Shown: positions 34,303-45,155 of the stretch, piece by piece
Numbering within the stretch: position 1 is the first letter of the stretch
How the letters are laid out: every line of letters begins with the position of its first letter
NCBI RefSeq assembly: GCF_013033355.1
Contig: NZ_WQDY01000007.1
Span: 1-64,000 of the forward strand
Reading direction: 5' to 3'
DNA from: Ruegeria lacuscaerulensis
GTDB lineage: Bacteria > Pseudomonadota > Alphaproteobacteria > Rhodobacterales > Rhodobacteraceae
Length of the DNA stretch: 64,000 nucleotides
Notes under the pieces: generated by a model
What the model was told of the DNA's origin: nothing
What the model saw: only the letters and a program-made list of their open reading frames with translations
The model's database searches: none
Made by a program: the position numbers and the translations under genes

Positions 34303-35658
34303 ATGATAGTAAAACCACAACTGGCACGGCTTGGACTATTTGACGCGAAAGTCCCGCGTTACACAAGCTATCCCACCGCCCCCCACTTCAGCAATGACGT
34401 AGGGTCAGAGCTTTTTGGAGACTGGATTTCCGGCATCACACCTGGCAGCGAGATCTCGTTGTATATCCACGTTCCTTTCTGCCGCAGGCTATGCTGGTTC
34501 TGCGCCTGCCGGACGCAAGGCACCCAAACGGACAATCCGGTCATCGCCTATGTGGATGTCCTCAAAGCCGAGCTGGACCTGCTGGCTGCGCGCTTGCCCC
34601 AGGGCGTGACCCTGTCTCGCCTGCATTGGGGCGGCGGTACGCCGACCTTGCTGAACGCGGATCTGATGCGCGAACTGGCGGCGCGAATTCTGGACGTGGT
34701 GCCTTTGGGGCCGAACGCCGAATTCTCGGTCGAGATCGACCCCAACGAGATTGACGAGGCACGTTTGGATGCCTTGGCCGAGGCCGGGATGAACCGCGCC
34801 TCAATCGGGGTGCAGGATTTCGACGACGAGATACAGAAGACCATCGGCCGCATCCAAAGCTATGACACCACGCGCAAGGCCGTGGACATGATCCGCGAAC
34901 GCGGCATCACCAGCTTGAACGCCGATATCCTCTATGGTCTGCCGCATCAGACCAAGACCCGGATGACGGAAAGCGTGCAAAAACTGCTGTCGCTCAACCC
35001 CGATCGCGTGGCGCTGTACGGCTATGCGCATGTGCCGTGGATGGCCAAACGGCAGCAGATGATCCCCTCGGACGCGCTGCCTACTCCGGAACAGCGTCTG
35101 GATCTGTTCGACACCGCCCGCCGTCTGTTCATGTGGGACAATTACGCCGAGATCGGCATCGACCACTTCGCCACGCAGGAAGACGGCCTGACCCGCGCGT
35201 TGAACGCCGGTAAGCTCAAGCGCAATTTCCAGGGCTATACCGACGATCAGGCCGAGGTTCTGATTGGTGTCGGGGCCAGCTCGATCTCGCGCTTTCCGCA
35301 GGGCTATGCGCAGAACGCGCCCGCCACGTCGGCTCATACTAAGGCCGTCCGAGAGGGGCGATTCTCAACCTCGCGCGGACACCTGTTCAAAGGTCAGGAC
35401 GTACTGCGCGCGCGCTTGATCGAGGCGCTGATGTGCGATTTTCAGGTCAACACGGCCGAGATTCTGCGTGACCATGGTATCACTGTCGCCGAATTGCAGG
35501 GCATGTATGCGGATGCCAATACCGCCTTTGACGGGCTGCTGCGCATCACCGAGGATGGTCTTTTCATCCCGCACGAGGCCCGCGCCCTGACCCGCATGAT
35601 CGCGCGCAGCTTTGACGCCTATGACCTGAGCAAGGCAGGCCACAGTTCGGCGATCTGA
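34303..35658 (+). CDS. hemN: Oxygen-independent coproporphyrinogen III dehydrogenase
   Basis: From the ATG at 34303 the product has 451 residues (MIVKPQLARLGLFDAKVPRY), close to E. coli HemN. A GTG at 34279 would add 8. The radical-SAM cluster motif is CRRLCWFCAC near residue 56, with the extra cysteine found in true HemN, then HWGGGTPTLL near 107. It converts coproporphyrinogen III to protoporphyrinogen IX without O2, feeding heme for the cbb3 oxidase. No good ribosome binding site is visible and the FNR geometry predicts a leaderless message. Confidence 0.93.
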   Translation: MIVKPQLARLGLFDAKVPRYTSYPTAPHFSNDVGSELFGDWISGITPGSEISLYIHVPFCRRLCWFCACRTQGTQTDNPVIAYVDVLKAELDLLAARLPQGVTLSRLHWGGGTPTLLNADLMRELAARILDVVPLGPNAEFSVEIDPNEIDEARLDALAEAGMNRASIGVQDFDDEIQKTIGRIQSYDTTRKAVDMIRERGITSLNADILYGLPHQTKTRMTESVQKLLSLNPDRVALYGYAHVPWMAKRQQMIPSDALPTPEQRLDLFDTARRLFMWDNYAEIGIDHFATQEDGLTRALNAGKLKRNFQGYTDDQAEVLIGVGASSISRFPQGYAQNAPATSAHTKAVREGRFSTSRGHLFKGQDVLRARLIEALMCDFQVNTAEILRDHGITVAELQGMYADANTAFDGLLRITEDGLFIPHEARALTRMIARSFDAYDLSKAGHSSAI

Positions 35659-35861
35659 CCTCTTTCCGGCGGGCCGGGTTCACGGTCTGCCGACCCCCAA
35701 CCCGCACAGGGGCTTGACGCAGGCCTCTGGTTTTCTCCACACTCAGGGGTGCAATCGCACCCCGAGGCAGGCGAATTCGCAGACAGCTTTTACCGACGCA
35801 ACCGCGCCGGACAGCCCTTTTCGTGCAGGTATATCTGCAACCTGAAAGAGGGACAGCACCC

Positions 35862-37790
35862 ATGCGCGTTTTCACCGTCCTCGGCCCCAGCCAATCGGGC
35901 AAAACCACTCTGGTCGAGGCCATCAGCCGCCTCGACGGGCGGCCCACCACATTCGACGTGTCCGGGACCGTGCATTTGCACGGTTTTTCTTACCTGGATG
36001 AACCCTGGTGCGCCATCGACGTCGACGGGGGCGGCGATAACCTGGCCTATGTTGGGCCAGCCATGGCGATCTCGGACGCGGCGGTCGTGGTCGTTCCACC
36101 TGATCCCAACGCGGCCGTCCTGTGTGCGCCCTATTTGCGTTTGGTGGAAGAGGCCGGTATCCCCTGTTTCCTGTTCATCAACCGCATGGACAGCCCCAAT
36201 GGCCGCATCCGCGACATCATCTCGGCGCTGCAAACCTATTGCACCCAGCACATCGCCTTGCGACAGGTGCCAATCCGCGAAGGTGACACGATTGTTGGTG
36301 CGGTCGATCTGATTTCGGAACGGGCGTGGAAATACCAAGAGGGCCAGCCCTCGGCCCTGATCGAACTGCCGCAATCGGTTGAGGATCGCGAGCAAGAGGC
36401 CCGCACTGAACTGCTGGAAACGCTGTCGGATTTCGACGATCACCTGCTGGAACAATTGATCGAAGACAAACAGCCCCCCAGCGGTGAGATTTACGATCTG
36501 GCCGCGCAGGTCCTGCAGAACCACCAGCTGATCCCGGCCTGTCTGGGCGCGGCCAGCCATGGCAACGGGCTGACCCGCCTGATGAAAGCCCTGCGGCACG
36601 AAGCACCCGAATTCGACATCGCTGCCGACCGGGACGAGGCCGCCGAGAATGCACGCGCCATCGCAGGCTTTGCGGATGTGAAAAAGCATATCGGCAAGAT
36701 TGTAGTCCTGCGGGGCCTGGGTGACGGCGTCAAAGCGCATGAAGCATTGGGCGGTGAGACCGTCGGCAATCTGACCACGCTGGACGCCAAGACCCAGATC
36801 ACTGACTTGCCCGCCGGGCAAATCGGGCTGGCGGTGAAATCCGATCACCTGAACCCCGGCAACATCTATGACAGCAAAGGCGCGACACCGCTGCCCGAAT
36901 GGGCCTCGTCACACCCGGCGGGGCACCGTCAGGTCGTCTCACCCGCGCATGAGCGCGACGACGTGCGCCTGTCCAACGCCCTGTCGCGTCTGGTCGAGAT
37001 CGACCCCGGCCTGCATCTGGGACAAGACGACCTGAGCGGCCACGCCGTTCTAGGCTCGCAAGGTCCGCAGCATATGCGCCGCGTGACGGCGAAGCTGGCT
37101 GAGGATTTCGGGATCGAGATCGCCACCGACACCGTCGAAACAGCCTATCGCGAGACGATCCGCGCACCCGTCGAACATCGCCACCGTCACCGCAAGCAAT
37201 CAGGCGGCGCGGGGCAGTTTGCCGACGTGGTGATCTCAGTCGCGCCAATGCCACGCGGGGCGGGGTTCCAGTTCGAAGAGGTGGTCAAAGGCGGCGCGGT
37301 GCCGCGTAACTATATCCCCTCGGTCGAACATGGGGCCAAAGACGCGCTGGAACAGGGGCCCGAAGGCTTTCCCGTGGTTGATGTCAAAGTCACGCTGAGC
37401 GACGGCAAGCACCACAACGTCGACAGTTCCGACTATGCCTTCCGCACGGCAGGCAAGAACGCAGTGCGCGAGGCGCTGCCCCAAGCCAAGCCCGTGGTGC
37501 TGCAACCGATCCTGAGTGCGGAGATTCACCTGCCCTCGGATTTCGTGGGAGATCTGGTGCCCACAATCAGTTCACTACAGGGGCAAGTTCTTGGGTTTGA
37601 GGGCAATCCAAACGCCTCGGGTTGGGAAATATTCAATGCCCAGCTTCCCGCCGTAGCGCAGGATGAGCTGCACCGCACCCTGGCCAGCGCCACGCGCGGC
37701 ACCGGCTGGGTCAAGCTGAGCTTTGATCACTACGAGGAACTGCGCGGCCCGGTGCCAAAACCAGCCGCCAAGGAGAAAGCCAGCGCTTAA
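35862..37790 (+). CDS. EF-G-like protein with degenerate GTPase domain
   Basis: The 642-residue product aligns with EF-G over its length but has a broken G domain. The P-loop GPSQSGKTT is kept. However, only about 36 residues separate it from the DxxG site, against about 67 in this window's FusA. The switch I effector loop (RGITI) is therefore missing. DTPGH is replaced by DVDGG, which removes the catalytic histidine, and NKMD is NRMD. Domains III-V look intact, including HRHRKQSGGAGQF and GGAVPRNYIPSVE. An upstream in-frame ATG (35823) is less likely. It may bind GTP or the ribosome without normal turnover. It follows hemN with a 203-bp gap and is alone. Confidence 0.88.
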   Translation: MRVFTVLGPSQSGKTTLVEAISRLDGRPTTFDVSGTVHLHGFSYLDEPWCAIDVDGGGDNLAYVGPAMAISDAAVVVVPPDPNAAVLCAPYLRLVEEAGIPCFLFINRMDSPNGRIRDIISALQTYCTQHIALRQVPIREGDTIVGAVDLISERAWKYQEGQPSALIELPQSVEDREQEARTELLETLSDFDDHLLEQLIEDKQPPSGEIYDLAAQVLQNHQLIPACLGAASHGNGLTRLMKALRHEAPEFDIAADRDEAAENARAIAGFADVKKHIGKIVVLRGLGDGVKAHEALGGETVGNLTTLDAKTQITDLPAGQIGLAVKSDHLNPGNIYDSKGATPLPEWASSHPAGHRQVVSPAHERDDVRLSNALSRLVEIDPGLHLGQDDLSGHAVLGSQGPQHMRRVTAKLAEDFGIEIATDTVETAYRETIRAPVEHRHRHRKQSGGAGQFADVVISVAPMPRGAGFQFEEVVKGGAVPRNYIPSVEHGAKDALEQGPEGFPVVDVKVTLSDGKHHNVDSSDYAFRTAGKNAVREALPQAKPVVLQPILSAEIHLPSDFVGDLVPTISSLQGQVLGFEGNPNASGWEIFNAQLPAVAQDELHRTLASATRGTGWVKLSFDHYEELRGPVPKPAAKEKASA

Positions 37791-37808
37791 ACAAGGAGCG
37801 GGCTGGGA

Positions 37809-39386
37809 TCAGCCCGCCGCCGCAATCAGCTCGCGGGTATAGTCTGTCTGCGCGTTCTCGAACAAATCCTTAGCCGTGCCCATCTCGACCACATCGCCGT
37901 TGCGCATGACGATCACGTTGTGGGACATGGCGCGTACGACCTTCAGGTCGTGGCTGATGAAAAGATAGGCCAGCCCGTATTTCCGCTGCAGATCGCGCAA
38001 CAGATCAACGATCTGAACTTGAACCGTCATGTCCAGCGCGCTGGTCGGTTCGTCTAGAACCAACAGCTTGGGCCGCAGCACCATAGCGCGCGCGATGGCG
38101 ATCCGTTGACGCTGCCCGCCCGAGAATTCGTGGGGATATCGGTCCATTGCGGCGGGGTCGAGGCCCACTTCGGTCATCACCTCGGCCACCAGATCGCGCG
38201 GGGCGCGGTGCGGGTCGACCTTGTGAATGGCCAGCCCCTCGGCAATGATCTGCATACAGGTCATCCGAGGGCTGAGGCTGCCGAACGGGTCTTGAAACAC
38301 GATCTGCATATCCTTGCGCAGCCGTCGCAATTCCCGCGTGGACCAGCGGCGCACATCCTGATCGCGGAAGGTGATCCCTCCCTCGGACGCGATCAGCCGC
38401 ATGATCGCCAGCGCCAGCGTCGTCTTACCCGAGCCGCTTTCGCCGACGATCCCCAGCGTCTCACCCGCGCGTACGCTGAGCGTGGCGTCATTAACCGCCT
38501 TCACATGCCCAACGGTGCGTTTCAGAAATCCGCGCTGGATCGGGAACCAGACCTTCAGGTGATCTGTCCGTGCAACCTCTTCGGCATCCGACGCCACCGG
38601 ATCAGGCTGGCCTGAGGGCTCGGCGCCCAGCAGTTTGCGCGTATAGGGGTGTTGGGGGTTGTCAAAAATCTCGGTCGTGACGCCGGTCTCGACAATCTCA
38701 CCGTCTTTCATCACGCAAACCCGGTCCGCTATGCGGCGCACGATGCCAAGGTCATGGGTGATGAACAGCATCCCCATGTCTTCGGATTTCTGCAGCTCGG
38801 CCAGCAGTTCAAGGATTTGCGCCTGAATGGTCACGTCCAGAGCCGTTGTGGGTTCATCCGCGATCAGAATATCGGGCTTGTTGGCCAGCGCCATGGCGAT
38901 CATCACACGTTGCCGCTGTCCGCCTGACAACTGATGCGGATAGCTGTCCAGCCGGTCACGCGGATCACGGATGCCTACCTTGGTCAGCAGTTCCACAATC
39001 CGGTCTCGTGCAGCATCCCCAGTAACGCCCTGATGCAGCGCCAGCGATTCCGCCATCTGTTTCTGAATCGTATGCAGCGGGTTCAGCGAGGTCATCGGTT
39101 CCTGGAAGATAAAGCTGATGTCGTTTCCACGCACATCCATCAACTTGTCCTCTGACGCTCCGATCATTTCATCGCCGTCATACTTGACCGAACCTTCAAC
39201 GATCGCACTGTCGCCCAGCAACGACACCGTGGACAGCGCCGTCACCGATTTGCCCGACCCGGATTCGCCCACCAAAGCCACGGTTTCCCCACGATCAACG
39301 GTAAAGGACACGCCCTTGACCGCCGCCGAGACCTGACCGTCCTGCTTGAACGAGACCTTCAGGTTGTTCACATCCAAAAGGCTCAT
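37809..39386 (-). CDS. yejF: Peptide ABC importer, double ATPase YejF
   Basis: This 525-residue protein fuses two ABC ATPases. The first has Walker A GESGSGKS, signature LSGGQRQRV and Walker [13 protein letters not shown]. The second has [17 protein letters not shown] and [12 protein letters not shown]. Each half carries the oligopeptide-transporter tail ([12 protein letters not shown] and [11 protein letters not shown]). It powers uptake through YejB and YejE. It overlaps yejE by 4 bp and closes a four-gene minus-strand operon. Confidence 0.93.
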   Translation of the reverse strand: MSLLDVNNLKVSFKQDGQVSAAVKGVSFTVDRGETVALVGESGSGKSVTALSTVSLLGDSAIVEGSVKYDGDEMIGASEDKLMDVRGNDISFIFQEPMTSLNPLHTIQKQMAESLALHQGVTGDAARDRIVELLTKVGIRDPRDRLDSYPHQLSGGQRQRVMIAMALANKPDILIADEPTTALDVTIQAQILELLAELQKSEDMGMLFITHDLGIVRRIADRVCVMKDGEIVETGVTTEIFDNPQHPYTRKLLGAEPSGQPDPVASDAEEVARTDHLKVWFPIQRGFLKRTVGHVKAVNDATLSVRAGETLGIVGESGSGKTTLALAIMRLIASEGGITFRDQDVRRWSTRELRRLRKDMQIVFQDPFGSLSPRMTCMQIIAEGLAIHKVDPHRAPRDLVAEVMTEVGLDPAAMDRYPHEFSGGQRQRIAIARAMVLRPKLLVLDEPTSALDMTVQVQIVDLLRDLQRKYGLAYLFISHDLKVVRAMSHNVIVMRNGDVVEMGTAKDLFENAQTDYTRELIAAAG

Positions 39387-40489
39387 GAGAAGGTCTTTCT
39401 GGGATCAAACGCATCGCGGACGCCTTCGAAAATGAAGACCAGAAGCGACAGCATGATGGCAAAGGTGAAAAACGCGGTAAAGGCCAACCACGGGGCCTGC
39501 AGGTTCTGTTTCGCCTGCAAGGTCAGCTCACCAAGTGATGGGGCCGAGGACGGCAGGCCGAAGCCAAGGAAATCCAGCGAGGCCAGACCGCCAATTGTAC
39601 CCGTCACGATGAACGGCATGAAGGTCAGCGTCGCCACCATGGCATTGGGCAGCATGTGGCGGAACATGATCGTCATGTTGCCCACGCCCAACGCCCGTGC
39701 GGCGCGCACGTATTCAAGGTTTCGCGCCCGCAGGAATTCAGCCCGGACGACACCGACCAAGCCCGTCCAACTGAACAGGATCATCAGGATCACCAGCAGC
39801 CAGAAACTTCGCCCCAACACCGCAAACATGATGATGATGACATAGAGCGAGGGCGTCGCTGACCAGATCTCAATCACACGCTGAAATATCAGGTCCAGCC
39901 AACCGCCAAAGAAGCCCTGAATGGCCCCTGCAAAGATACCAACAATGCTGGCAGCGCCAGTTACCATCAGCGTGAACAGAATGGACAAACGGAAACCATA
40001 GATCACCCGCGCCAGCACATCGCGCTTGGTATCATCGGTACCCAGCAGGTTCTGCCCATTGGGCGGCAGCGGCGCGGCACCTGCGCGATCCACGCTGGTG
40101 TTGAAGGAATACGGGATCAGCGGCCAGATTGCCCAGCCGCGTTCGAATCCGTCAGCTTCATAGGTGCCGGCCTCGATCTGTTCGATGATGCCTTCGGGGT
40201 CGTCGAAACAGTCTTCAATCCCGCCGCTGTCGATCAGGCACATGACCTCGGGGTCGCGATAGATCGCCTCGGTCTGGAAATCTCCTCCGAACTCCGTTTC
40301 GGCGTAGAAATTGAAGATCGGCGTGTAGAATTCGCCTCGGTACTTCAAAAGGATCGGTTTGTCATTGGCGATGAACTCGGCGAACAGCGACAGGCCGAAC
40401 AGGATCGAAAAGATGATCAGTGACCAGAAGGCCCGGCCATTGCGGCGGAAGTTGCGCCAGCGGCGCTGATTGAGCGGAGAAAGAGCCAT
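39383..40489 (-). CDS. yejE: Peptide ABC importer permease YejE
   Basis: The 368-residue product starts MALSPLNQRRWRNFRRNGRA. After the first helix it has the long periplasmic insert characteristic of YejE. It then has the binding-protein-dependent permease core, with EAA-like loop RALGVGNMTIMFRHMLPNAM near residue 265. It pairs with YejB. Its start codon directly abuts the yejB stop. Confidence 0.92.
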   Translation of the reverse strand: MALSPLNQRRWRNFRRNGRAFWSLIIFSILFGLSLFAEFIANDKPILLKYRGEFYTPIFNFYAETEFGGDFQTEAIYRDPEVMCLIDSGGIEDCFDDPEGIIEQIEAGTYEADGFERGWAIWPLIPYSFNTSVDRAGAAPLPPNGQNLLGTDDTKRDVLARVIYGFRLSILFTLMVTGAASIVGIFAGAIQGFFGGWLDLIFQRVIEIWSATPSLYVIIIMFAVLGRSFWLLVILMILFSWTGLVGVVRAEFLRARNLEYVRAARALGVGNMTIMFRHMLPNAMVATLTFMPFIVTGTIGGLASLDFLGFGLPSSAPSLGELTLQAKQNLQAPWLAFTAFFTFAIMLSLLVFIFEGVRDAFDPRKTFS

Positions 40490-41584
40490 TTACCCCTCGC
40501 GCTTTTCAAAGTCGATGCGCGGGTCGACCAGCACATACATCAGGTCACTGATGATGCCCACAACCAGACCCATCAGGCCAAAGATAAACAGGGTGCCAAA
40601 GATCACCGGATAGTCGCGCGCCACGGCGGCCTCAAAGCCAAGTCTGCCCAGACCATCCAGCGAGAAGATCGTCTCGATAATGATCGAGCCACCAAAGAAC
40701 ACACCGATGAACACGGCTGGAAAACCGGCGATCACGATCAGCATCGCGTTGCGGAACACATGGCCATACAGCACCTTCCGCTCGCTCAGTCCCTTGGCGC
40801 GGGCGGTCATGACGTATTGCTTTTTGATCTCGTCCAGAAACGAGTTCTTGGTCAGCAGCGTCAGCGTCGCAAAAGCCGAAATCGTAAGCGCTATGATCGG
40901 CAAAGCGATGTGCCAGAAATAGTCCGTAATCTTGCCGAACAGGCTAAGGCTGTCCCAATTGTCCGAGGTCAGCCCCCGCAGTGGGAATATCTGCCAGTAG
41001 GACCCACCTGCAAAAAGCACCAGCAACAGGATCGCGAACAGGAAACCGGGTATGGCATAGGCAACAATAATCGCCCCGCTGGTCACGGTATCAAACCGCG
41101 ATCCGTCCTTGACGGCCTTGCGAATGCCCAGCGGGATCGAGACCAGATAGGCAATCAGGGTCGACCAAAGACCCAGCGAGATCGACACGGGCATCTTTTC
41201 CAACACCAGATCGATCACACTGATCGACCGGAAATAGCTCTCGCCAAAATCCAATGTCAGGTAGTTGCCCATCATGGATAGAAACCGCTCGACCGGCGGT
41301 TTGTCGAACCCAAACTCTTTCTCAAGCTCGGCGATGAATTCAGGCGGAAGGCCGCGGGCGCCGACGTATTTGTCGTCAAAGGCCCCTCCGGCGGGTTCAG
41401 CGGCCGCTCCGGCGTCACCACTGCCTGCAAAACCGGCAAAGACGTCACCCTGCCCTTCGATTTGAGCAATGATCTGTTCGATCGGTCCACCGGGCACGAA
41501 CTGAACCAGCGTGAAATTGACAATCATGATGCCCAGAAGGGTCGGAATAACCAGCAACAGGCGTCTTAGAATATAGGCGCCCAT
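40490..41584 (-). CDS. yejB: Peptide ABC importer permease YejB
   Basis: The 364-residue product starts [20 protein letters not shown], typical of DppB/YejB permeases. A Gly/Ala-rich periplasmic loop (residues 45-75) precedes the conserved permease core, with EAA-like loop [20 protein letters not shown] near residue 262. It forms the channel with YejE. Only 1 bp separates it from the binding protein gene. Confidence 0.92.
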   Translation of the reverse strand: MGAYILRRLLLVIPTLLGIMIVNFTLVQFVPGGPIEQIIAQIEGQGDVFAGFAGSGDAGAAAEPAGGAFDDKYVGARGLPPEFIAELEKEFGFDKPPVERFLSMMGNYLTLDFGESYFRSISVIDLVLEKMPVSISLGLWSTLIAYLVSIPLGIRKAVKDGSRFDTVTSGAIIVAYAIPGFLFAILLLVLFAGGSYWQIFPLRGLTSDNWDSLSLFGKITDYFWHIALPIIALTISAFATLTLLTKNSFLDEIKKQYVMTARAKGLSERKVLYGHVFRNAMLIVIAGFPAVFIGVFFGGSIIIETIFSLDGLGRLGFEAAVARDYPVIFGTLFIFGLMGLVVGIISDLMYVLVDPRIDFEKREG

Positions 41585-41585
41585 G

Positions 41586-43490
41586 TTAACGCAGTGCGCC
41601 TTTTGCCTTCAGGCCAGCCTCTTTTTCAGGGTTTACCCACCAAAGATCCAGATAACCGAGTGTGAAAGGCGGCAGGTTTTCAGGGTATTCGTACATGTCG
41701 TAGTAAGCCGTCCAGTAGTCCGCGACATAACCGTCAGGGATGATAAAGAACTCATACCTCAGGACACGGTCCAATGCCATAAGCGCTGCGTCTTGTTCTT
41801 CCTGATTTGTCGTATCGAATGAGGATTCGATGACCGCGTCAACCAAAGGGCTGGCCAAACCCGCAGGGTTGAACAGGCTAAAGGCGGCTTCTTCCGAACC
41901 GTACATCTGACTAAGACCGCCGCCCGTCGACAAAAACGATCCATACCGGTTCGAATAAACCATGTCGTAGTCGCGTTCACGGCGGCGCAGTGTGAACTGT
42001 GACGGATCAACCTTCTCGGCCGAGGCATCCACGCCAATCGCCTGCAGGTTCTGAACGAAAGTCTCGATCATCGTGGCCGTTGATGTGGGAATGCTTGAGG
42101 CGTAAGGGATGTTAACCTTCAGCGTCTGCCCTTCAGCGTTGCGCCGCAGATTGCCGTCACCAACCGGCCAACCGGCCTCGTCCAATAATTTCGACGCCTT
42201 GCGCAGATTTCGACGATCATTCAGGCGCGCCGAATTGGATTCATGAGTCACCAAGGCAGGTTCGCTCAGGACTTCGGCCGGCACAACATCGCCCAGCGCC
42301 TCGAGGAAGGCAAGCTCAGCCCCTTCTGGTGCGCCTGTCGCTTCGAGATGAGTACCCTGCACAAACGAGCTGCGCGGTGAATTGAGACCGAACATCAGCG
42401 ATTCATTGGCCCATTCGAAATTGAAGGCCAGCGCTATGGCTTTGCGGACATTCTTATCCTCGAACTGCGGCTTTCCCAGATTGAACACGAAACCCGATGG
42501 CGTCGGCGGGCTGCCATCCGTAATCTCATCACGAACGACCGACCCTTGGGTCAACTTCGGAAAGTCATACCCCGAAGCCCAAAGCTTGGGGTCGCTTTCA
42601 ATGCGCATTGTGTATTCCCCGGCCTTGAACCCTTCGAACGCGGCGGTCTGGTCGGCGAAATACTCGACCCGAATGGTATCATAGTTGTTGCGCCCGACAT
42701 TGATCGGCAAATCCTGCCCCCAATAATCGTCGCGCCGCTTGTAAACGATGCGGCGGTTAATGTCATAGCTATCCAGCTTGTACGGCCCCGACCCAACTGC
42801 AACTTCAAGCCGCGGTTCGTCCAGGCGGCGGCTCTCATCGGCCTCGAACCACGCTTTTGAAAACACCGGTGTCGAGCCAACCGTTTCGATCAACCCACGC
42901 CGTGTCACTTCGGGACTAAACGTAAACTTGACCGTATGATCATCCAATGCTTCGGCACCGGTGACCATCCGGCCAACGGCCTGCGCATAAGATGGAAGAC
43001 CCTGTTCGATAAACAGTCGGTGGCTATAGACCACATCTTCGGCAGTTACTGGCGATCCGTCCCAGAATGTTGCTTCGGGCCGGATGTGAAAGATCACGTA
43101 GTTGCGGCCTTCGTCATATTCCATGCTTTCCGCAAGCAGGCCATAGTATTGACCCACACTATCCGAGGTGCTGTCGATCAACGAGTCGTACTGCAGGGTC
43201 GTCAATGCACCGGCACGCCCTTTGCGCGAATACGGGTTCAGAGAGTCGAAAGTGCCTGATCCAGCCAGCGACAGCTCGCCACCCTTTGGGGCTTCGGGAT
43301 TCACATAACCCAGATGCGGATAATCCGCCGGGTAGTCCAGATTACCAAAATAAGAGTACCCATGGCTGCGCATCACATTTTCTTCTGCGGCGCTGACGGC
43401 GCTGCTTGCCCCCATAACAAGCGCTATTCCCAATGCTGCCGCCCAAGGTCGCATATTCGAAACGCGCAGTGCAGGCAGGAGGGGTGTCAT
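41586..43490 (-). CDS. yejA: Peptide-binding periplasmic protein, YejA-like
   Basis: The 634-residue product is an SBP family 5 extracellular binding protein of the YejA/microcin C type. I use the ATG at 43490 because AGAGG overlaps the ATG at 43499 but is 9 nt from this one. A signal peptide ends near [12 protein letters not shown]. The mature start [20 protein letters not shown] and [13 protein letters not shown] are typical. It delivers oligopeptides or peptide-like molecules to YejBEF; the real ligand is unknown. Confidence 0.92.
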   Translation of the reverse strand: MTPLLPALRVSNMRPWAAALGIALVMGASSAVSAAEENVMRSHGYSYFGNLDYPADYPHLGYVNPEAPKGGELSLAGSGTFDSLNPYSRKGRAGALTTLQYDSLIDSTSDSVGQYYGLLAESMEYDEGRNYVIFHIRPEATFWDGSPVTAEDVVYSHRLFIEQGLPSYAQAVGRMVTGAEALDDHTVKFTFSPEVTRRGLIETVGSTPVFSKAWFEADESRRLDEPRLEVAVGSGPYKLDSYDINRRIVYKRRDDYWGQDLPINVGRNNYDTIRVEYFADQTAAFEGFKAGEYTMRIESDPKLWASGYDFPKLTQGSVVRDEITDGSPPTPSGFVFNLGKPQFEDKNVRKAIALAFNFEWANESLMFGLNSPRSSFVQGTHLEATGAPEGAELAFLEALGDVVPAEVLSEPALVTHESNSARLNDRRNLRKASKLLDEAGWPVGDGNLRRNAEGQTLKVNIPYASSIPTSTATMIETFVQNLQAIGVDASAEKVDPSQFTLRRRERDYDMVYSNRYGSFLSTGGGLSQMYGSEEAAFSLFNPAGLASPLVDAVIESSFDTTNQEEQDAALMALDRVLRYEFFIIPDGYVADYWTAYYDMYEYPENLPPFTLGYLDLWWVNPEKEAGLKAKGALR

Positions 43491-43602
43491 GTGGCTCATC
43501 CTCTGGATCGTTGTCGTCTTTATTTTCGTACGCGAAGGCTAAAAGACCAGCGCTGACAGATTCAAGTTTAGAATGCGTGAGCGCTTTGTGAAGTTCTGTT
43601 TA

Positions 43603-43641
43603 GACAAAAAAAGCCGCTGCACAAAGCAGCGGCTTTCAATT
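43603..43641 (-). terminator. Hairpin terminator after the cytochrome c gene
   Basis: AAAGCCGCTGC (43610-43620) pairs perfectly with GCAGCGGCTTT (43626-43636) around the loop ACAAA. On the minus strand it ends in a T run, and on the plus strand in CAATTTTT. It lies 27 bp past the cytochrome gene stop and insulates the yej operon. Confidence 0.9.
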
Positions 43642-43663
43642 TTTGGAATATCCAAGGACTGGA

Positions 43664-44188
43664 TCAGTTGCCGATTGTCTGCAGATAGGCAATCAGGTCA
43701 GCGCGCTCTTGCGGTTTTTTCAAACCAGCAAAGCTCATCGAAGTGCCCGAGATGTAAGCACTTGGGCGCTCGAGGAATGCATCCAGTGCTTCTGGTGTCC
43801 AGTTGCCACCATGCGCTTGCATCGAAGCCGAATAGCCGGTGAAACCCTTGGCCGATGCAACAGGGCGGTCAACAACGGCGTAAAGGTAGGGTCCGGTTCC
43901 GTTGGCTCCGTCTTCCAGTTTGTGGCAAGCGGTGCATTTGCGGAAAACGCGTGCGCCTTTTTCCGGATCGGCGGCGGCCAGCAGGTCTTCGAACACCACT
44001 TCTTCGGCGTTGGCGCTTTCACCAGAGCTTTCGGTTTCAATGATGTAAGAGGCCGTCTCGCCATGACCATCGGCATGGTACAGGCCTTCGGCGGCCCATT
44101 TGGCCAGAAGCAGCACCAGGAAGGTGCCAAACAGGCCTGCGGCGGCCTTGGTAACTGTCATCGTGTCGAACATTGATCGCGAGTCCAT
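43664..44188 (-). CDS. Membrane-anchored cytochrome c (class I)
   Basis: The 174-residue product has an N-terminal uncleaved anchor (AAAGLFGTFLVLLLAKWAAE). An acidic linker rich in E, S and A follows to about residue 70. The class I cytochrome c domain has CTACHK near residue 84 and the distal methionine segment GTSMSFAG near 147. It resembles CycM/CycY, which links the bc1 complex to terminal oxidases, so the cbb3 oxidase above is a likely acceptor. It is monocistronic with its own terminator and is divergent from pheA. Confidence 0.9.
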   Translation of the reverse strand: MDSRSMFDTMTVTKAAAGLFGTFLVLLLAKWAAEGLYHADGHGETASYIIETESSGESANAEEVVFEDLLAAADPEKGARVFRKCTACHKLEDGANGTGPYLYAVVDRPVASAKGFTGYSASMQAHGGNWTPEALDAFLERPSAYISGTSMSFAGLKKPQERADLIAYLQTIGN

Positions 44189-44291
44189 TTAGCTGTCTTG
44201 GGGGTGTCTAAGGCTTCCCCTGACAAGAGGCAAGGTATAGACACCGCGACTAAACGCCCAATCTTGGAACTTGTTGCACGGAATCGACCAA

Positions 44292-45125
44292 ATGACCAAA
44301 CGTATCGCATTTCAGGGGGAACCCGGCGCCTATAGCCACGAGGCTTGCCGCAACGCGCGCCCCGATATGGAGGCCCTGCCCTGCCGTACCTTCGAGGATG
44401 TGATCGAATCGGTTCGGTCAGGTGAAGCCGAACTTGCGATGTTGCCGGTTGAGAATACGACCTACGGCCGAGTGGCCGATATTCACCGCTTGCTGCCCCA
44501 TAGCGGGCTGCACATTATCGACGAGGCCTTCGTGCGGGTGCATATCAACTTGTTGGCCGTTCCGGGTGCGACGCTGGAGGATGTTACCGAGGCGCATTCC
44601 CATCTAGTCTTGCTGCCACAATGCGCGGGCTTCCTGAAACAACACGGCATCCGTGGCCGCGTCAGCCCAGACAATGCCCGCGCCGCGCGCGAAGTGTCCG
44701 AACAGGGCGAGGTTCACTCGGCGGCGTTGGCCAGCGAATTGGCCGGAGAGATCTACGGCTTGGACGTTCTGGCCCGCCATATCGAGGATAACGACGACAA
44801 CACCACTCGTTTTCTGGTGATGTCACGCGAAGCGGACGACGCTCGGCGCGGCGAAAATGGGATGATCACCAGCTTCGTCTTTCAGGTCCGGAATATTCCG
44901 GCGGCGCTTTACAAGGCGATGGGCGGATTTGCGACCAACGGTATCAACATGACCAAACTGGAAAGCTATATGGTCGACGGATCCTTTACGGCGACCCAGT
45001 TCTACGCTGATATCGTTGGCCACCCAGATGACCGCAACGTGCAACTGGCGATGGACGAGCTGCAGCACTTTACCACCAATGTCGAAGTTCTGGGCGTTTA
45101 CCCGGCAGCGCAACCGCGCGGTTAG
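44292..45125 (+). CDS. pheA: Prephenate dehydratase
   Basis: From MTKRIAFQGEPGAYSHEACR the product has 277 residues. It is a stand-alone dehydratase without a chorismate mutase domain. The active-site motif is NTTRFLVM near residue 172. The C-terminal ACT domain (FVFQVRNIPAALYKAMGGFA, then KLESYMV) should bind phenylalanine for feedback inhibition. The enzyme turns prephenate into phenylpyruvate. An upstream TTG start would add 7 residues but has no support. Confidence 0.96.
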   Translation: MTKRIAFQGEPGAYSHEACRNARPDMEALPCRTFEDVIESVRSGEAELAMLPVENTTYGRVADIHRLLPHSGLHIIDEAFVRVHINLLAVPGATLEDVTEAHSHLVLLPQCAGFLKQHGIRGRVSPDNARAAREVSEQGEVHSAALASELAGEIYGLDVLARHIEDNDDNTTRFLVMSREADDARRGENGMITSFVFQVRNIPAALYKAMGGFATNGINMTKLESYMVDGSFTATQFYADIVGHPDDRNVQLAMDELQHFTTNVEVLGVYPAAQPRG

Positions 45126-45155
45126 TCAGGCAGATGAACGTTTGTTGCCGGTATT

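Noticed and set aside
35823-35861. Upstream ATG adding 13 residues to the EF-G-like protein
   Set aside because: The added residues (MQVYLQPERGTAP) do not fit the beta-strand that should precede the P-loop; GAGGG lies before the ATG at 35862.
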